Assembly: GCF_002803075.1 (NCBI RefSeq)
Contig: NZ_NNBK01000017.1
Location: forward strand, 1-64,000
Direction of reading: 5' to 3'
DNA: 64,000 bases
Source of the DNA: Streptomyces sp. CB01373
GTDB lineage: Bacteria > Actinomycetota > Actinomycetes > Streptomycetales > Streptomycetaceae
How positions within the stretch are numbered: the stretch's first letter is position 1; the number at the start of each line of letters is the position of its first letter. Below the pieces are notes generated by a model. The model had not been told where the DNA came from, made no database searches, and was given only the letters and a program-made list of their open reading frames with translations. This document shows positions 35,088-43,759 of the stretch, in pieces. The translations under genes and the position numbers were made by a program.

Positions 35088-35147
35088 TCAAGTTTGACTG
35101 ATGAATCCGAGGCGCTTACCTTCGTGCGCCTGTAGTCAAGTTTGACT
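35088..35147. promoter_or_regulatory. two TCAAGTTTGACT sites upstream of ABC exporter
   Basis: TCAAGTTTGACT occurs at 35088-35099 and again inside the perfect dyad AGTCAA-GT-TTGACT at 35134-35147, 16 bases before the GTG of the ATPase gene. The site is AT-rich for this genome, duplicated and palindromic. It lies between a PadR gene and its probable target, so it is a good operator candidate. Confidence 0.65.
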
Positions 35148-35162
35148 AGCAAGGGGGTCCCA

Positions 35163-36137
35163 GTGGCCGACGCGGCGATCATCGTCGAGGAAGCACGCAA
35201 GACATACGGCGGGAAGAACACGAAGAACGGCAGGGCCGCGCTGGACGGACTCGACCTCACGGTCGCGCGCGGCACGGTGCACGGGGTGCTCGGCCCGAAC
35301 GGCGCGGGCAAGACCACCCTGGTCCGGATCCTGTCCACGCTGGTGCGGCCCGACGCGGGCCGGATCGAGGTGGCGGGCCACGACGTGGTGCGCGAGGCGT
35401 ACGCGGTACGCCTGCGCATCGGCCTGCTCGGCCAGCACGCGGCGCTCGACGAGGAACTCGGCGGCCGGCAGAACCTGGAACTGTTCGGCCGCCTGCATCA
35501 CCTGGGCGGGCGACGCGCCCGCGAGCGTGCCGACGAACTCCTGGCGCGCTTCGGCCTGACCGAAACCGGCGGCAAGGCGGTACGGCAGTACAGCGGAGGC
35601 ATGCGGCGCCGCCTGGACCTCGCCGCTTCCCTGATCACCGAACCGGAGGTGCTCTTCCTGGACGAACCCACCACCGGTCTCGACCCGCGCGGCCGCGCGG
35701 AGGTGTGGGACTCGGTCCGTTCCCTGGTCGACGGCGGCACCACCGTCCTGCTCACCACCCAGTACCTGGAGGAGGCCGACCAACTCGCCGACCGTGTCTC
35801 GGTCGTGGACGCCGGCCGGGTCATCGCCGACGGCACGGCGGACGAGCTCAAGGCGGCCGTCGGCGGCGACCGCGTCGACGTCGTCCTGCGCGATGCCGGG
35901 CAGTTGGGCGCGGCCGTCGCGCTGCTGCCCGTACCGGAGGACCGGATCACCGTGGACACCGACCGCCGGCTGCTGAGCGCCCCGGTCGCCGACCGCATGG
36001 CGGCCCTGGCCGGGATCGTCCGCGCTCTGGAGGAGGCCGGCATCCAGGCCGAGGACATCGCGCTCAGGCGTCCGACGCTCGACGAGGTGTTCCTGAGGCT
36101 CACCGGACACGACGACCGAGTGAAGGAGACCGCGTGA
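35163..36137 (+). CDS. DrrA-type ABC transporter ATP-binding protein
   Basis: A 324-residue ABC ATPase of the daunorubicin-exporter (DrrA/CcmA) class. Walker A is 'GPNGAGKTTLVRIL', the Q-loop 'GLLGQHAALDEEL', the signature 'YSGGMRRRLDLAASL', Walker B 'VLFLDEPTTGLDPRGR' and the H-loop is degenerate at 'LLTTQYLEEADQLADRV'. The C-terminal 'LRRPTLDEVFLRLTGHDD' is the DrrA tail. The GTG at 35163 follows AAGGGGG. It overlaps the permease gene (GTGA). It energises an exporter for an unknown hydrophobic compound, probably controlled by the preceding PadR. Confidence 0.9.
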   Translation: MADAAIIVEEARKTYGGKNTKNGRAALDGLDLTVARGTVHGVLGPNGAGKTTLVRILSTLVRPDAGRIEVAGHDVVREAYAVRLRIGLLGQHAALDEELGGRQNLELFGRLHHLGGRRARERADELLARFGLTETGGKAVRQYSGGMRRRLDLAASLITEPEVLFLDEPTTGLDPRGRAEVWDSVRSLVDGGTTVLLTTQYLEEADQLADRVSVVDAGRVIADGTADELKAAVGGDRVDVVLRDAGQLGAAVALLPVPEDRITVDTDRRLLSAPVADRMAALAGIVRALEEAGIQAEDIALRRPTLDEVFLRLTGHDDRVKETA

Positions 36138-36895
36138 CCGCCCACGCACTGACCGACTCCTGGACCATGACCCGCCGCGAACTCGCCCGCTGGGGGCGGC
36201 AGCCGGTGACGGTGGTGGTGAACCTGGTCTTCCCCGTGATGCTGCTGCTGATGTTCGGCTATCTGGTCGGCGGCGGCCGGGGGGTGAGCGGCGACTACCT
36301 CGACTACCTGGTCCCCGGCATGCTCGCCCTCACGATGGCCTTCGGCCTGGAGGGCACGATGGTCGCCGTCACCCAGGACCTGAACAAGGGCGTCGTCGAC
36401 CGCTTCCGCTCGATGCCCATGGCCAACAGCGCGCTCCTGGTGGGTCGTTGCGCCGCCGACATGCTGCAGTCGGCGATCGGTCTGGCGGTGCTCCTGGCCG
36501 TCGCCGCCGCGCTCGGCTGGCGCGGCGACGGCGGACCGGCCGGGTTCCTGGGCGCCGTCGGACTGCTCCTGCTGTTCCGGTTCGCGATGCTGTGGATCGG
36601 CATCCACCTGGCGCTGGTGGCGGGGAAGCCCGAACTGGTGCAGGCGGTGCAGATCCTGGTCTGGCCGGTCGGTTTCCTGTCCAACGCCTTCGCCGTGCCC
36701 GGGTCCATGCCCGGCTGGCTCGGTGCGGTGGTCCAGTGGAACCCGATGTCCCACACGGCCACGGCCGTACGCGACCTGTTCGGCAGCCCCGGCGGCGAGC
36801 CGGGGCACTTGTGGGCGGCCGTCGCCTGGCCCCTGGCACTGCTCGCGGTGTTCTTCCCGCTGGCGGTACGGAGATTCGCGCGGCTGGGCCGCTAG
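36134..36895 (+). CDS. ABC-2 type permease (DrrB-like)
   Basis: A 253-residue membrane permease with six hydrophobic segments, including 'PVTVVVNLVFPVMLLLMFGY', 'YLVPGMLALTMAFGLEGTMV' and 'SAIGLAVLLAVAAALGW'. The motif 'VVDRFRSMPMANSALLVGR' and the late 'QILVWPVGFLSNAFAVPGSM' block are typical of ABC-2/DrrB proteins. It is translationally coupled to the ATPase and completes an exporter with it. The single ATPase plus single permease suggests a dimer of each. Confidence 0.9.
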   Translation: MTAHALTDSWTMTRRELARWGRQPVTVVVNLVFPVMLLLMFGYLVGGGRGVSGDYLDYLVPGMLALTMAFGLEGTMVAVTQDLNKGVVDRFRSMPMANSALLVGRCAADMLQSAIGLAVLLAVAAALGWRGDGGPAGFLGAVGLLLLFRFAMLWIGIHLALVAGKPELVQAVQILVWPVGFLSNAFAVPGSMPGWLGAVVQWNPMSHTATAVRDLFGSPGGEPGHLWAAVAWPLALLAVFFPLAVRRFARLGR

Positions 36896-36941
36896 GACCT
36901 GTCCGTAGCGGGAGAGCGGACGGTGGTGTGAGGATGGCGCG

Positions 36942-37418
36942 ATGTTGATCGTTTCTTCCTGTATGGCCGACGACCCCGCTCTGCGCACATTGGTCGATGC
37001 GATGACGGCGGAACTGATTCCCGTGTACGAGCTTCCTCCCGACGTCCAGCCCGCTCCGCTGGCTTCGGCGGCCCGGTATCTGCTGGCTCGGAAGGACGAC
37101 CAGGCGGTGGGCTGTTGTGCGGTGCAGCCGATCGGTGCCGAGATATGGGAGCTCAAGCGGATGTTCGTCTCCCCGGCCGCCCGGGGAACGGGAGTGGCGG
37201 ACCTGCTGCTGGCCGAGGCCGAGCACCTCGCCTCGGGGCTCGGCGGCCGGTTGGTGCGCCTGGAGACGGGAGTGCGGCAGCCCGCCGCGATGCGCCTGTA
37301 CGAGCGGACCGGGTACCGCAGGATCGCCAACTATTCGCCGCACGACGAGGATCCGCTGTCGGTGTGCTACGAGAAGGCGCTGCCCGCTCGGTCGTCAAGG
37401 GTTGCCGTTGGCGAGTAG
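36942..37418 (+). CDS. GNAT-family N-acetyltransferase
   Basis: A 158-residue acetyltransferase. 'IWELKRMFVSPAARGTGVAD' is strand 4 plus the acetyl-CoA loop (R-G-x-G-x-A), followed by 'LLLAEAEHLA'. 'RLVRLETGVRQPAAMRLYER' plus 'TGYRRI' forms the second half of the fold. It is cytosolic, and the substrate cannot be told. It starts 46 bases after the ABC permease on the same strand, so it may be part of the PadR-controlled transcript, and it converges on the NAD(P)-binding gene. Confidence 0.85.
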   Translation: MLIVSSCMADDPALRTLVDAMTAELIPVYELPPDVQPAPLASAARYLLARKDDQAVGCCAVQPIGAEIWELKRMFVSPAARGTGVADLLLAEAEHLASGLGGRLVRLETGVRQPAAMRLYERTGYRRIANYSPHDEDPLSVCYEKALPARSSRVAVGE

Positions 37419-37429
37419 GAGGTCCTCGC

Positions 37430-38101
37430 TCATCTCTCGCCGCCCAGGCGGTTGATCTCCGGGCTGTACAGGATCCGCTCCTCGACCGCCCCGGGCCGGG
37501 TGACGGCGAGCATGGCGCGGCCGATGTGTTCGGTGGTCGTGGTGTGACGGGGAGCGAGCCGGTTCAGCAGCGGGTAGAGCCAGGAGGTGAGGGCGTACAG
37601 GACGCGGTACACCGGGGTCCTGGAGACCGCTCCGTGGCGGGGGCGGATATAGGCGGGGCGGAACATGTACGCGTCCATCGGCATGGCCAGCAGGGCGTTC
37701 TCGGTGCGGCCCTTGACGCGGGCCCACATGGTCCGGCCGCTTTCGCTGCTGTCGGTGCCCTCTCCTGAGACATAGGTGAAGGTCAGTCCGGGGCTGGACG
37801 CGGACACGGCACGCGCGGCAGCGAGGGCGTAGTCGTAGGTGACGCGGGTGTACTCGGCCTCGCGGCGGCCGGAGGAGGACATGCCAAGACAGTAGAAGCA
37901 GGCATCGTGACCCGCCAGTTGCTCGGAGATGGCGGACAGATCGGTGAAGTCCTGGTGGATGACTTCCCGCAGCTTGGGATGGCTGATGCCCAACGGGCTG
38001 CGGACCACCACCAGCACACGAGTGACGGCGGGGTCGAGGAGACAGGCGCGCAGTACGCCCTGTCCGACCATGCCGGATGCGCCGAAGATGACGACTTTCA
38101 C
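37430..38101 (-). CDS. NAD(P)H-binding atypical SDR protein
   Basis: A 223-residue Rossmann protein of the atypical-SDR type (HTATIP2/YtfG-like). The cofactor motif 'VVIFGASGMVGQGVLRACL' is at the N-terminus. 'VLVVVRSPLG' is strand 2, 'CFYCLGMSS' strand 4, 'FTYVSGEGTDSSE' strand 5, and 'YMFRPAYIRPRHG' the substrate side. No classical YxxxK is evident. The GTG at 38101 is preceded by GGAG. It is divergent from a TetR gene, and the two operator-like repeats between them suggest control by that TetR. Confidence 0.8.
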   Translation of the reverse strand: MKVVIFGASGMVGQGVLRACLLDPAVTRVLVVVRSPLGISHPKLREVIHQDFTDLSAISEQLAGHDACFYCLGMSSSGRREAEYTRVTYDYALAAARAVSASSPGLTFTYVSGEGTDSSESGRTMWARVKGRTENALLAMPMDAYMFRPAYIRPRHGAVSRTPVYRVLYALTSWLYPLLNRLAPRHTTTTEHIGRAMLAVTRPGAVEERILYSPEINRLGGER

Positions 38102-38136
38102 GAGCAGACTCCAGGTGGGGGAAGGGTTCAGGTCCG

Positions 38137-38283
38137 TTACAGCGGGCTCAAGCCGCCCAGCGCGCCCATGAACTCGGGTGCGTAGCGGTCGCCGATGACC
38201 ACGCCGTGCGGCGCCACCGCCTCGATCGCGGCCTCGGTATCTAACTGGATAGGTACAAGCGTAGGGGCAGGCGCGCACAGGTG
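38137..38283 (-). pseudogene. coding-like fragment without start codon
   Basis: Frame 'PTLVPIQLDTEAAIEAVAPH' and 'GVVIGDRYAPEFMGALGG' ends at a TAA just before the NAD(P)-binding gene. It reads like the C-terminus of a protein, but there is no start codon and an in-frame stop lies upstream. The region also contains a TetR-type repeat. It may be a gene tail left by rearrangement, or a very short GTG-started peptide. Confidence 0.25.
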
Positions 38284-38302
38284 TCAATAACTGGATAGTT
38301 AC
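38242..38302. promoter_or_regulatory. duplicated TAACTGGATAG site between divergent genes
   Basis: TAACTGGATAGGTAC (38242-38256) and TAACTGGATAGTTAC (38288-38302) differ at one position and are 46 bases apart. Each has internal symmetry (TAACT/AGTTA). They lie before the TetR start at 38320 and facing the NAD(P)-binding gene, as expected for TetR operators. Confidence 0.65.
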
Positions 38303-38319
38303 TTGCTAGGGTGGCGAAC

Positions 38320-38907
38320 ATGCCTCGGAACTCCAGCGCCACCAAGGCCAGGCTGCTCGACGCGGCGTTCACCGAATTCGCCGCCTACGGCATCGCCGGC
38401 GCCCGAGTGGACCGGATCGCCGAGGCGGCAGGTGCGAACAAGCGCCTGATCTACGTCTACTTCGGCAACAAGGAGCAGTTGTTCGACGCGGTGCTGCAAC
38501 GGGCGATGACGGAGGGTGCCGAGTCGGTCCCGTTCGACGTCGATGACCTGCCCGGATACGCCGGCGCGATCTTCGACCACCTCGTCGCCCGGCCGGACCT
38601 GATGCGCCTGCGACTGTGGAAGCTGCTGGAACGCCCCTCCGTCACCGGGCCCGAACCGGACGCCTTCCGGCGCAAGGTCGCGGGCGTGGCCGACGCACAG
38701 CAGCGCGGCGTTCTCGCCCCGGGGATGCAGCCGGACGATCTCCTGACCATGGTCCTCGCCATGGCCCAGGCGTGGTTCTGGGCCGCCGAGGACGGCGACC
38801 CCGGACCGGTCGGCCACTCCTGGTCGCCGGAGCGACTGGCCCTGCACCGCTCCGCAGTCGTCGAGGCCGCCCGCCGGATCAGCCAGAGGACCGCTGAGGG
38901 CTCGTAA
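38320..38907 (+). CDS. TetR-family transcriptional regulator
   Basis: A 195-residue TetR repressor with N-terminal helix-turn-helix 'KARLLDAAFTEFAAYGIAGA', then 'RVDRIAEAAGANKRLIYVYF' (recognition helix 'NKRLIYVYFGNKEQL'), and a helical ligand domain. The ATG at 38320 is preferred over a GTG nine bases earlier, as AGGGTGG gives reasonable spacing. It is divergent from the NAD(P)-binding gene, with two near-identical sites between. The ligand is unknown. Beyond it begins the polyene-type gene group. Confidence 0.9.
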   Translation: MPRNSSATKARLLDAAFTEFAAYGIAGARVDRIAEAAGANKRLIYVYFGNKEQLFDAVLQRAMTEGAESVPFDVDDLPGYAGAIFDHLVARPDLMRLRLWKLLERPSVTGPEPDAFRRKVAGVADAQQRGVLAPGMQPDDLLTMVLAMAQAWFWAAEDGDPGPVGHSWSPERLALHRSAVVEAARRISQRTAEGS

Positions 38908-39033
38908 CGCCGTCCGGTCCCTCACCGGGAACGCCGCAAGGGGGGCGCGCATCGCCCACGCGCCCGCCGGTCCGCGTCAGGCGGTGCGGTGCCGGCCGTC
39001 GAGGGAGGGCCGGGTGCCGGGAGTCGCTGCCCG

Positions 39034-40410
39034 TCAGACCAGGGCCGGCAGACCGAGGATCAGGTCGGCGGCGGCCGTGCGGCCGCCCGCGGCACGTTGC
39101 AGCGCGCCGATCCGTTCCGCGTTCTCGTGGAAGGACGGCTCGGTCAGGACCCGGCTGAGTTTGTCCACGACATCGTCGACGGCGATGGTCTCCGGGTGGT
39201 CGAGGGTCAGGGAAACCCTGGAGTCCAGGCCGCGTACCGCCTGGTCCCAGCAGTTGACCCACAGGGGGCGTACGACCAGCGGCTTGCCGAAGTAGAGGCC
39301 CTCGTGGAAGCCGTTGCCGCCGCCGTGGGTGAAGAACGCCTTGACGGCCGGGTGGGCGAGGACGTCGAGCTGGGAGGGCACCCAGCTCTCGATGCGCAGG
39401 TTGTGCGGCAGTTCGCCGGCCGGCGGCAGCAGATGCTGCTGTTCGGCGGGCAGCTTCCACAGCACCTGGTGCTCGTCCGCGAGCCGGCGGGCCACCTCCA
39501 CGAGGGAGCCCACCTGCTCCCGGGTCAGCCGGGTGATGGTGCCGAAGCCCATGTAGACGACGGACGACTGGTCGTCGAGCCACTTGCGTACCGGATCGTC
39601 TCCGGTGGTCTCCGGCAGGGGCGGCAGCACCGCGCCGACGAGGCGCACCTTCTCCGGGATGTCGAACGGATAGTCCAGCTCCGCGACCGAGTTGCACAGC
39701 ACCAGCTCGGCCTTGTCTATCCGCGTCATCGGGTTCGGCGGCGGAAGCCCCAGCTTCTTGCGGATACGGGCGTCCTCCTGGAGCACTCTTCCCATGGCCG
39801 GGTTGAGGAACATGGCCAGGGTGCGGAGCTTGAACAGCTGGTTGGCCACCCGCTGCGCCAGGTTCATCCGGCGCGGCAGCCCCGAATGCGGGACCGGGAA
39901 GTCGCGCGGAGTATGCCCCTTGGTGAGGGGATGGTGCGAGGTCAGCACGTTGCTGGGCAGGAACGGCACACTCAGCACGAACGGGATGTCCCGGGACACC
40001 GCCAGGTCCACGGCGAACCCGCTCATGCAGTCGACGACCATGAGCGTCGGCCGGACCTCGTCGACGATCTCCTGGAGCCGGCGGAACTTCTCGGCCTGGA
40101 GGACGGGCTTGTAGGACTGCCTGATGACCGCGCGATGGGCCCGGAAGCGGGAGGGCTGCGTGACCTGACGGTAGACGTCGTCGGGCCAGGTCACCGCCGA
40201 CAGCTCCGGAATCACCTCGCCGAGGGAGGCGAACCGGACCGGCGTGCGGCGCACCGTCCCGCGCACGTCCTCCCTGCGGGGCTCGTCGGTGGCGAACCAC
40301 AGGTCCTCCACGCCCTGGCGGGAGAGTTCACCGGCCAGCACCAGCAGCGGGTTCAGCAGACCGCACTCGGGGAGACTGACGAACAGGATCGGCCGTCGGG
40401 CGGATTCCAT
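39034..40410 (-). CDS. GT1 glycosyltransferase, polyene mycosaminyltransferase-like
   Basis: A 458-residue GT-B glycosyltransferase of the UDP-glucuronosyl/macrolide-transferase family. The acceptor-binding N-domain begins 'PILFVSLPECGLLNPLLVLA' and contains 'LWFATDEPRR' and 'VTQPSRFRAHRAVI'. The nucleotide-sugar motif in the C-domain is 'FFTHGGGNGFHEGLYFGKPL' and 'VVRPLWVNCWDQA'. From memory the whole pattern is closest to the mycosaminyltransferases of polyene macrolide clusters (AmphDI/NysDI/FscMI type). No aglycone-forming genes are near. It lies downstream of a PabAB gene on the same strand, 158 bases away, with its own upstream space holding a weak PAS-LuxR-like box. Confidence 0.8.
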   Translation of the reverse strand: MESARRPILFVSLPECGLLNPLLVLAGELSRQGVEDLWFATDEPRREDVRGTVRRTPVRFASLGEVIPELSAVTWPDDVYRQVTQPSRFRAHRAVIRQSYKPVLQAEKFRRLQEIVDEVRPTLMVVDCMSGFAVDLAVSRDIPFVLSVPFLPSNVLTSHHPLTKGHTPRDFPVPHSGLPRRMNLAQRVANQLFKLRTLAMFLNPAMGRVLQEDARIRKKLGLPPPNPMTRIDKAELVLCNSVAELDYPFDIPEKVRLVGAVLPPLPETTGDDPVRKWLDDQSSVVYMGFGTITRLTREQVGSLVEVARRLADEHQVLWKLPAEQQHLLPPAGELPHNLRIESWVPSQLDVLAHPAVKAFFTHGGGNGFHEGLYFGKPLVVRPLWVNCWDQAVRGLDSRVSLTLDHPETIAVDDVVDKLSRVLTEPSFHENAERIGALQRAAGGRTAAADLILGLPALV

Positions 40411-40568
40411 CAAGTGCCTTGCGCCTTTCGTCGGTGGCCGCGGGTCGGGGAGCGACGCCCTGGGCGATCATCGCCCCGCACTGTGATCTCATGCCGGATG
40501 CCGGAAGATCCTTAGACCTCCCGCCGGGTGCCGGACGGGGCTGCCGGCGGAGCCCGTCGCGCCCGTGT

Positions 40569-42905
40569 TCAGTGCCCGTATTCGGTCGCGGCACCCGGAA
40601 AAGCCCTGGAAGCGGCGCCGCGCGAGCCGTGCGGGCCGACGCCGGAGGGCTCCGGTGTGCCATGGCCGGGGAACCGGGCGCCCAGGAGGGACAGCAGTGG
40701 CCCGGCCTCGCGCGCGGTCTGCTCGAACACGGCGTCCGGGTCGCACGGCGCGGTGACGGCGCCTCCGACGCCGTAGCGCAGCCGGTGGCCGTTGAACACC
40801 GCGGTGCGGGTGGCGAGGCCGAAGTCGGCTGCTCCCGAAAGGGAGAAGTAGCCGATCGCCCCGGTGTGGATGCCGCGTGGCCCGCTCTCCAGCCGGTCCA
40901 GGGCCCGCATCGTCCCCGGCCTGGGGGCGCCGGTCACGGAACCGCCCGGGAACGCCGAACGGAACGCCGCCACGGCCGTGGTGTCCTGGCGCAGCCGCGC
41001 CCTGACCGTGCTCACCAGACGGTGACCCTCGGGGCACGTCACCACGTCGAACAGCGGATCGACGGTGACGGCGCCAGCCTCGGCGCGGGAACCCAGATCG
41101 TGACGTGCCAGGTCGACGAGGGTCAGATGCGCGGCCCGTTCCGGCTCACTGGTGGCGAGGTCCGCGATCAGCAGAGCGTCCTCCTCCGGCGTGCTCCCGC
41201 GGGGACGGGAGCCGTTGGTGACCGTGGACTCCGCCCACCCCTGTCGGTCGACGCGCAGGAAACGCTCCGGGGCGGAGCTGAGCACGGACAGCGCGCCGAA
41301 CCCGAGGAACGCCCCGAACGGCGCCGGGGCGAGCCGCCTCAGGACGCGGTACGCCTGCCACGGGTCGAGGTCCGTCCTGGCCTCGACCATGTTGGCGAGA
41401 AAGAGCGCATGAGCCTGCCCCGAGGCCAGTTCCTCCTGGCAGGCGGCGACGAGCTTGAGGTACCTCTCGCGCTCGTGACGCAGCCGCAGACGTGGCCGAA
41501 CCGGCCGGGAAGGTGCCGGGAAGCGGGCGCCCGGGACGGGCGGAACGGGCGTCGGCGGCAGCGCTGCAAGCCGCGCCGAGGCGAAGGTCAGCCAGGACCG
41601 GGCGGGGCCCTCGTCCCCTTCCTCGGCCAGGGCGAGCAGATAGGTGGTGTCCGTGTCGTGGTCGAGGACGACGGCACGGTCGGCGAAGACCATGACGGCG
41701 TCCGCTGTTGGTGACCGGTGTGCCCGTGTTCCGCCGCACTCGGCCTTCAACTCGTAGCCCAGGCAGCCGACCCAGCCGAGCGCGAAGTCGAACGGCAGCT
41801 TCGGGACCTCCACCGTCAGGGACCGCAGATCCTCGTCGAGCAGGCGCAGGAACGGACTGCGGACCACCTCCGGCGCCGTGCCCGGGGCCCGCACGGAGAC
41901 GGTGCCCCTGACCACGTTCGCGGTGGCCACCCGGGCGAGCGGCCCGTCCGCGTTGCCGAGGACGGAGACCCGGCCAGGTCCGCCGTCCGTTTTGCTGCTG
42001 TCCAGCCAGAAGGGATGGTCACCGGAGCGGAACAGGTGGTCGAAGACCGTCTCCGCCTCCCAGCGCGTCTCCAGCCGTTCGGCCAGCACCCGCAGCCCGC
42101 GGCGCGGCGGCCGCGACCGTCCGGCGCCCGGGAGCCGTACCGGCGCCCTTCCGGCACCTGCGGTGACCGCCGGTGCCCTTCTCGTACCTGCGGCGGCCGC
42201 CGATCTCGCTCCCGCCCCGGTGTTGACCGCCGCGGCCTTGCGTGGCCCGGCGGTGAGCAGGGAGGGCCCGGCGGTGAGCAGGGACGGTCCGGAGGCGAAC
42301 AGGGTGGGCCCGCGGCGTGATGCGTGGTGCCGCTCGGTCAGTTCACCGAAGGCGGCCAGCAGTTGACGACCCGTGTCCGTTCCGGCGGATTCCGGGTGGA
42401 ACTGCACTCCGAACAGCGGCAGGCTCCGGTGGCGCAGCGCCATGACCACACCGTCGTCCGTCGCCCAAGCGGTGGGCTCCAGGACGGGGGAGAGGCCGGT
42501 GACCGCGAACGAGTGGTAGCGGACGACCTCCAGGGGGTTGGGCAGATGCCGAAGGAGCCCGGCACCGGTGTGCCGCACGGGAGAGATGCGTCCGTGGCAC
42601 GGCCAGGGGGCCCGGCTCACCGCACCGCCGTGCAGCAGCGCGATCGTCTGGTGGCCGAGACCCACGCCGAGGACGGGCAGCCGGTCCTGACGGCAGATCT
42701 CGGCACTGACGGCGTTGCCCAGGCGGTCGTGCGGGGTGCCCGGGCCGGGGCAGAGCACCACGTTGTCGAAGCCCCTCAGCAGTCCGGGGCGCCAGGAGGG
42801 ATCGTCGAATCGAACGATCTGGGGCTCCCTGTCGTTCACCTCTGCGAGGAGATGGAACAGGTTGTGGGTGAAGGAATCGTCGTTGTCGACGAGCAGAGTG
42901 CGCAT
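40569..42905 (-). CDS. pabAB: PabAB fusion (4-amino-4-deoxychorismate synthase homologue), predicted inactive
   Basis: A 778-residue fusion. The glutaminase (PabA) half has the oxyanion loop 'CPGPGTPHD' and His170/Glu172 ('QFHPES'), but the nucleophile elbow reads GVGLGHQ: Gly82 stands where Cys is required. An Ala/Gly/Arg-rich linker (about 195-275) leads to the PabB half. There the 'PIKGT' motif is VTNGS (Asn564 for the catalytic Lys). 'RAENLM' is RAAHLT (Ala592 for the Mg-binding Glu). The C-terminal 'AEYQET' is AVFEQT (Gln729 for the second Glu). 'GGSVTGAP' and 'RALDRLE' persist. The frame is fully open, so it is a pseudoenzyme rather than a broken gene. It was expected to make the PABA starter of aromatic polyenes. 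Confidence 0.85.
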   Translation of the reverse strand: MRTLLVDNDDSFTHNLFHLLAEVNDREPQIVRFDDPSWRPGLLRGFDNVVLCPGPGTPHDRLGNAVSAEICRQDRLPVLGVGLGHQTIALLHGGAVSRAPWPCHGRISPVRHTGAGLLRHLPNPLEVVRYHSFAVTGLSPVLEPTAWATDDGVVMALRHRSLPLFGVQFHPESAGTDTGRQLLAAFGELTERHHASRRGPTLFASGPSLLTAGPSLLTAGPRKAAAVNTGAGARSAAAAGTRRAPAVTAGAGRAPVRLPGAGRSRPPRRGLRVLAERLETRWEAETVFDHLFRSGDHPFWLDSSKTDGGPGRVSVLGNADGPLARVATANVVRGTVSVRAPGTAPEVVRSPFLRLLDEDLRSLTVEVPKLPFDFALGWVGCLGYELKAECGGTRAHRSPTADAVMVFADRAVVLDHDTDTTYLLALAEEGDEGPARSWLTFASARLAALPPTPVPPVPGARFPAPSRPVRPRLRLRHERERYLKLVAACQEELASGQAHALFLANMVEARTDLDPWQAYRVLRRLAPAPFGAFLGFGALSVLSSAPERFLRVDRQGWAESTVTNGSRPRGSTPEEDALLIADLATSEPERAAHLTLVDLARHDLGSRAEAGAVTVDPLFDVVTCPEGHRLVSTVRARLRQDTTAVAAFRSAFPGGSVTGAPRPGTMRALDRLESGPRGIHTGAIGYFSLSGAADFGLATRTAVFNGHRLRYGVGGAVTAPCDPDAVFEQTAREAGPLLSLLGARFPGHGTPEPSGVGPHGSRGAASRAFPGAATEYGH

Positions 42906-43759
42906 CGCGGGTCCTCGCTCCACTGGTGCGGGGACCGGGACCAGGGCGTCGGAGGGAGAGCGTCGTCAGCCGGAACCGGGGCATGCGTCGGTCCCCGTGC
43001 TGCGGATTGGGTGGCTCGGGTTCCGGAGGGTGAGAGAAGTGTGCTGATTCCGGCCGAGTGCAATTCGGTCATCAAGCGGGCGCCGCTCGGGCGGTCCCTA
43101 TTCTTGACAGCGTGACAAGGCGGTTCCACTGCCTGAGAGGAACCGGGTGGGCGAAATTGAGCAGTTTAAGCGCGATCCATCCGAAGGTATTTGCTGTCGG
43201 GAACTTAGATGTCTATCCGGGCTCGAATTTCAGGGTGTGGACTCGCGCGGAAGCCCGAGTGCGGCGGGGGTGGTTCGACGATCCCGTGGTTCTCATCGGA
43301 CGCCCGCTCCTTCCGGTCCGGGCGTGTATCGCCTCCCTATGTGATCTCATGCGCGCCACCGGAAATTCCCTAGTGTCGAGTGCGCGGTCGGGGCAGGTGG
43401 AGGGGTGTATGGGTGGCGCGTTGGCGGGGTGATGCGGGTCACGCCTTCCGGCTCGGCGGGTGCCCTCTCGCCGTCGGGGCGTCCGGGTCGGCACCGGGCC
43501 GCGGTACCCGGTGAATGACGGACCCGGCGAGCGTTTTCCGGTCGGTCCCGGTGGTCCGCGTGCACCGTGCGACATCTCGCCGCCGGCCATGTGAACACTC
43601 GTTGACTTTCGCAAAGCGAGCCACTGGACATGAGGGTCCGACTCGTGCGAACACAGACATCGCCGCGTAATGCTGTTCGGCCGGACATTCGCACGTGAAC
43701 CGCATGTCTCTGACTTGGCAATAGCTGACTGCACAACTGTTCTGGCATAGAATCTTTGA
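42906..43759. other. 854-base regulatory gap between pabAB and marR-LAL genes
   Basis: This divergent intergenic region holds a PAS-LuxR-like box (43358-43373) and a promoter just before marR. A plus-strand frame at 43058-43432 is open but has poor codon bias and no recognisable domain, so it is not called a gene. Confidence 0.5.
43358..43373 (-). promoter_or_regulatory. candidate PAS-LuxR (PimM-type) binding box
   Basis: The minus strand reads CTAGGGAATTTCCGGT, matching 13 of 16 positions of CTVGGGAWWTCCCBAG, the PimM consensus as I recall it, with the left half perfect. It lies between pabAB and the marR-LAL genes, and a PimM-like regulator is encoded at 53236-53961. Confidence 0.5.

Noticed and set aside
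43058..43432. A 124-codon plus-strand frame between pabAB and marR
   Set aside because: It has poor codon bias, no ribosome-binding site and no recognisable family. The region looks regulatory.
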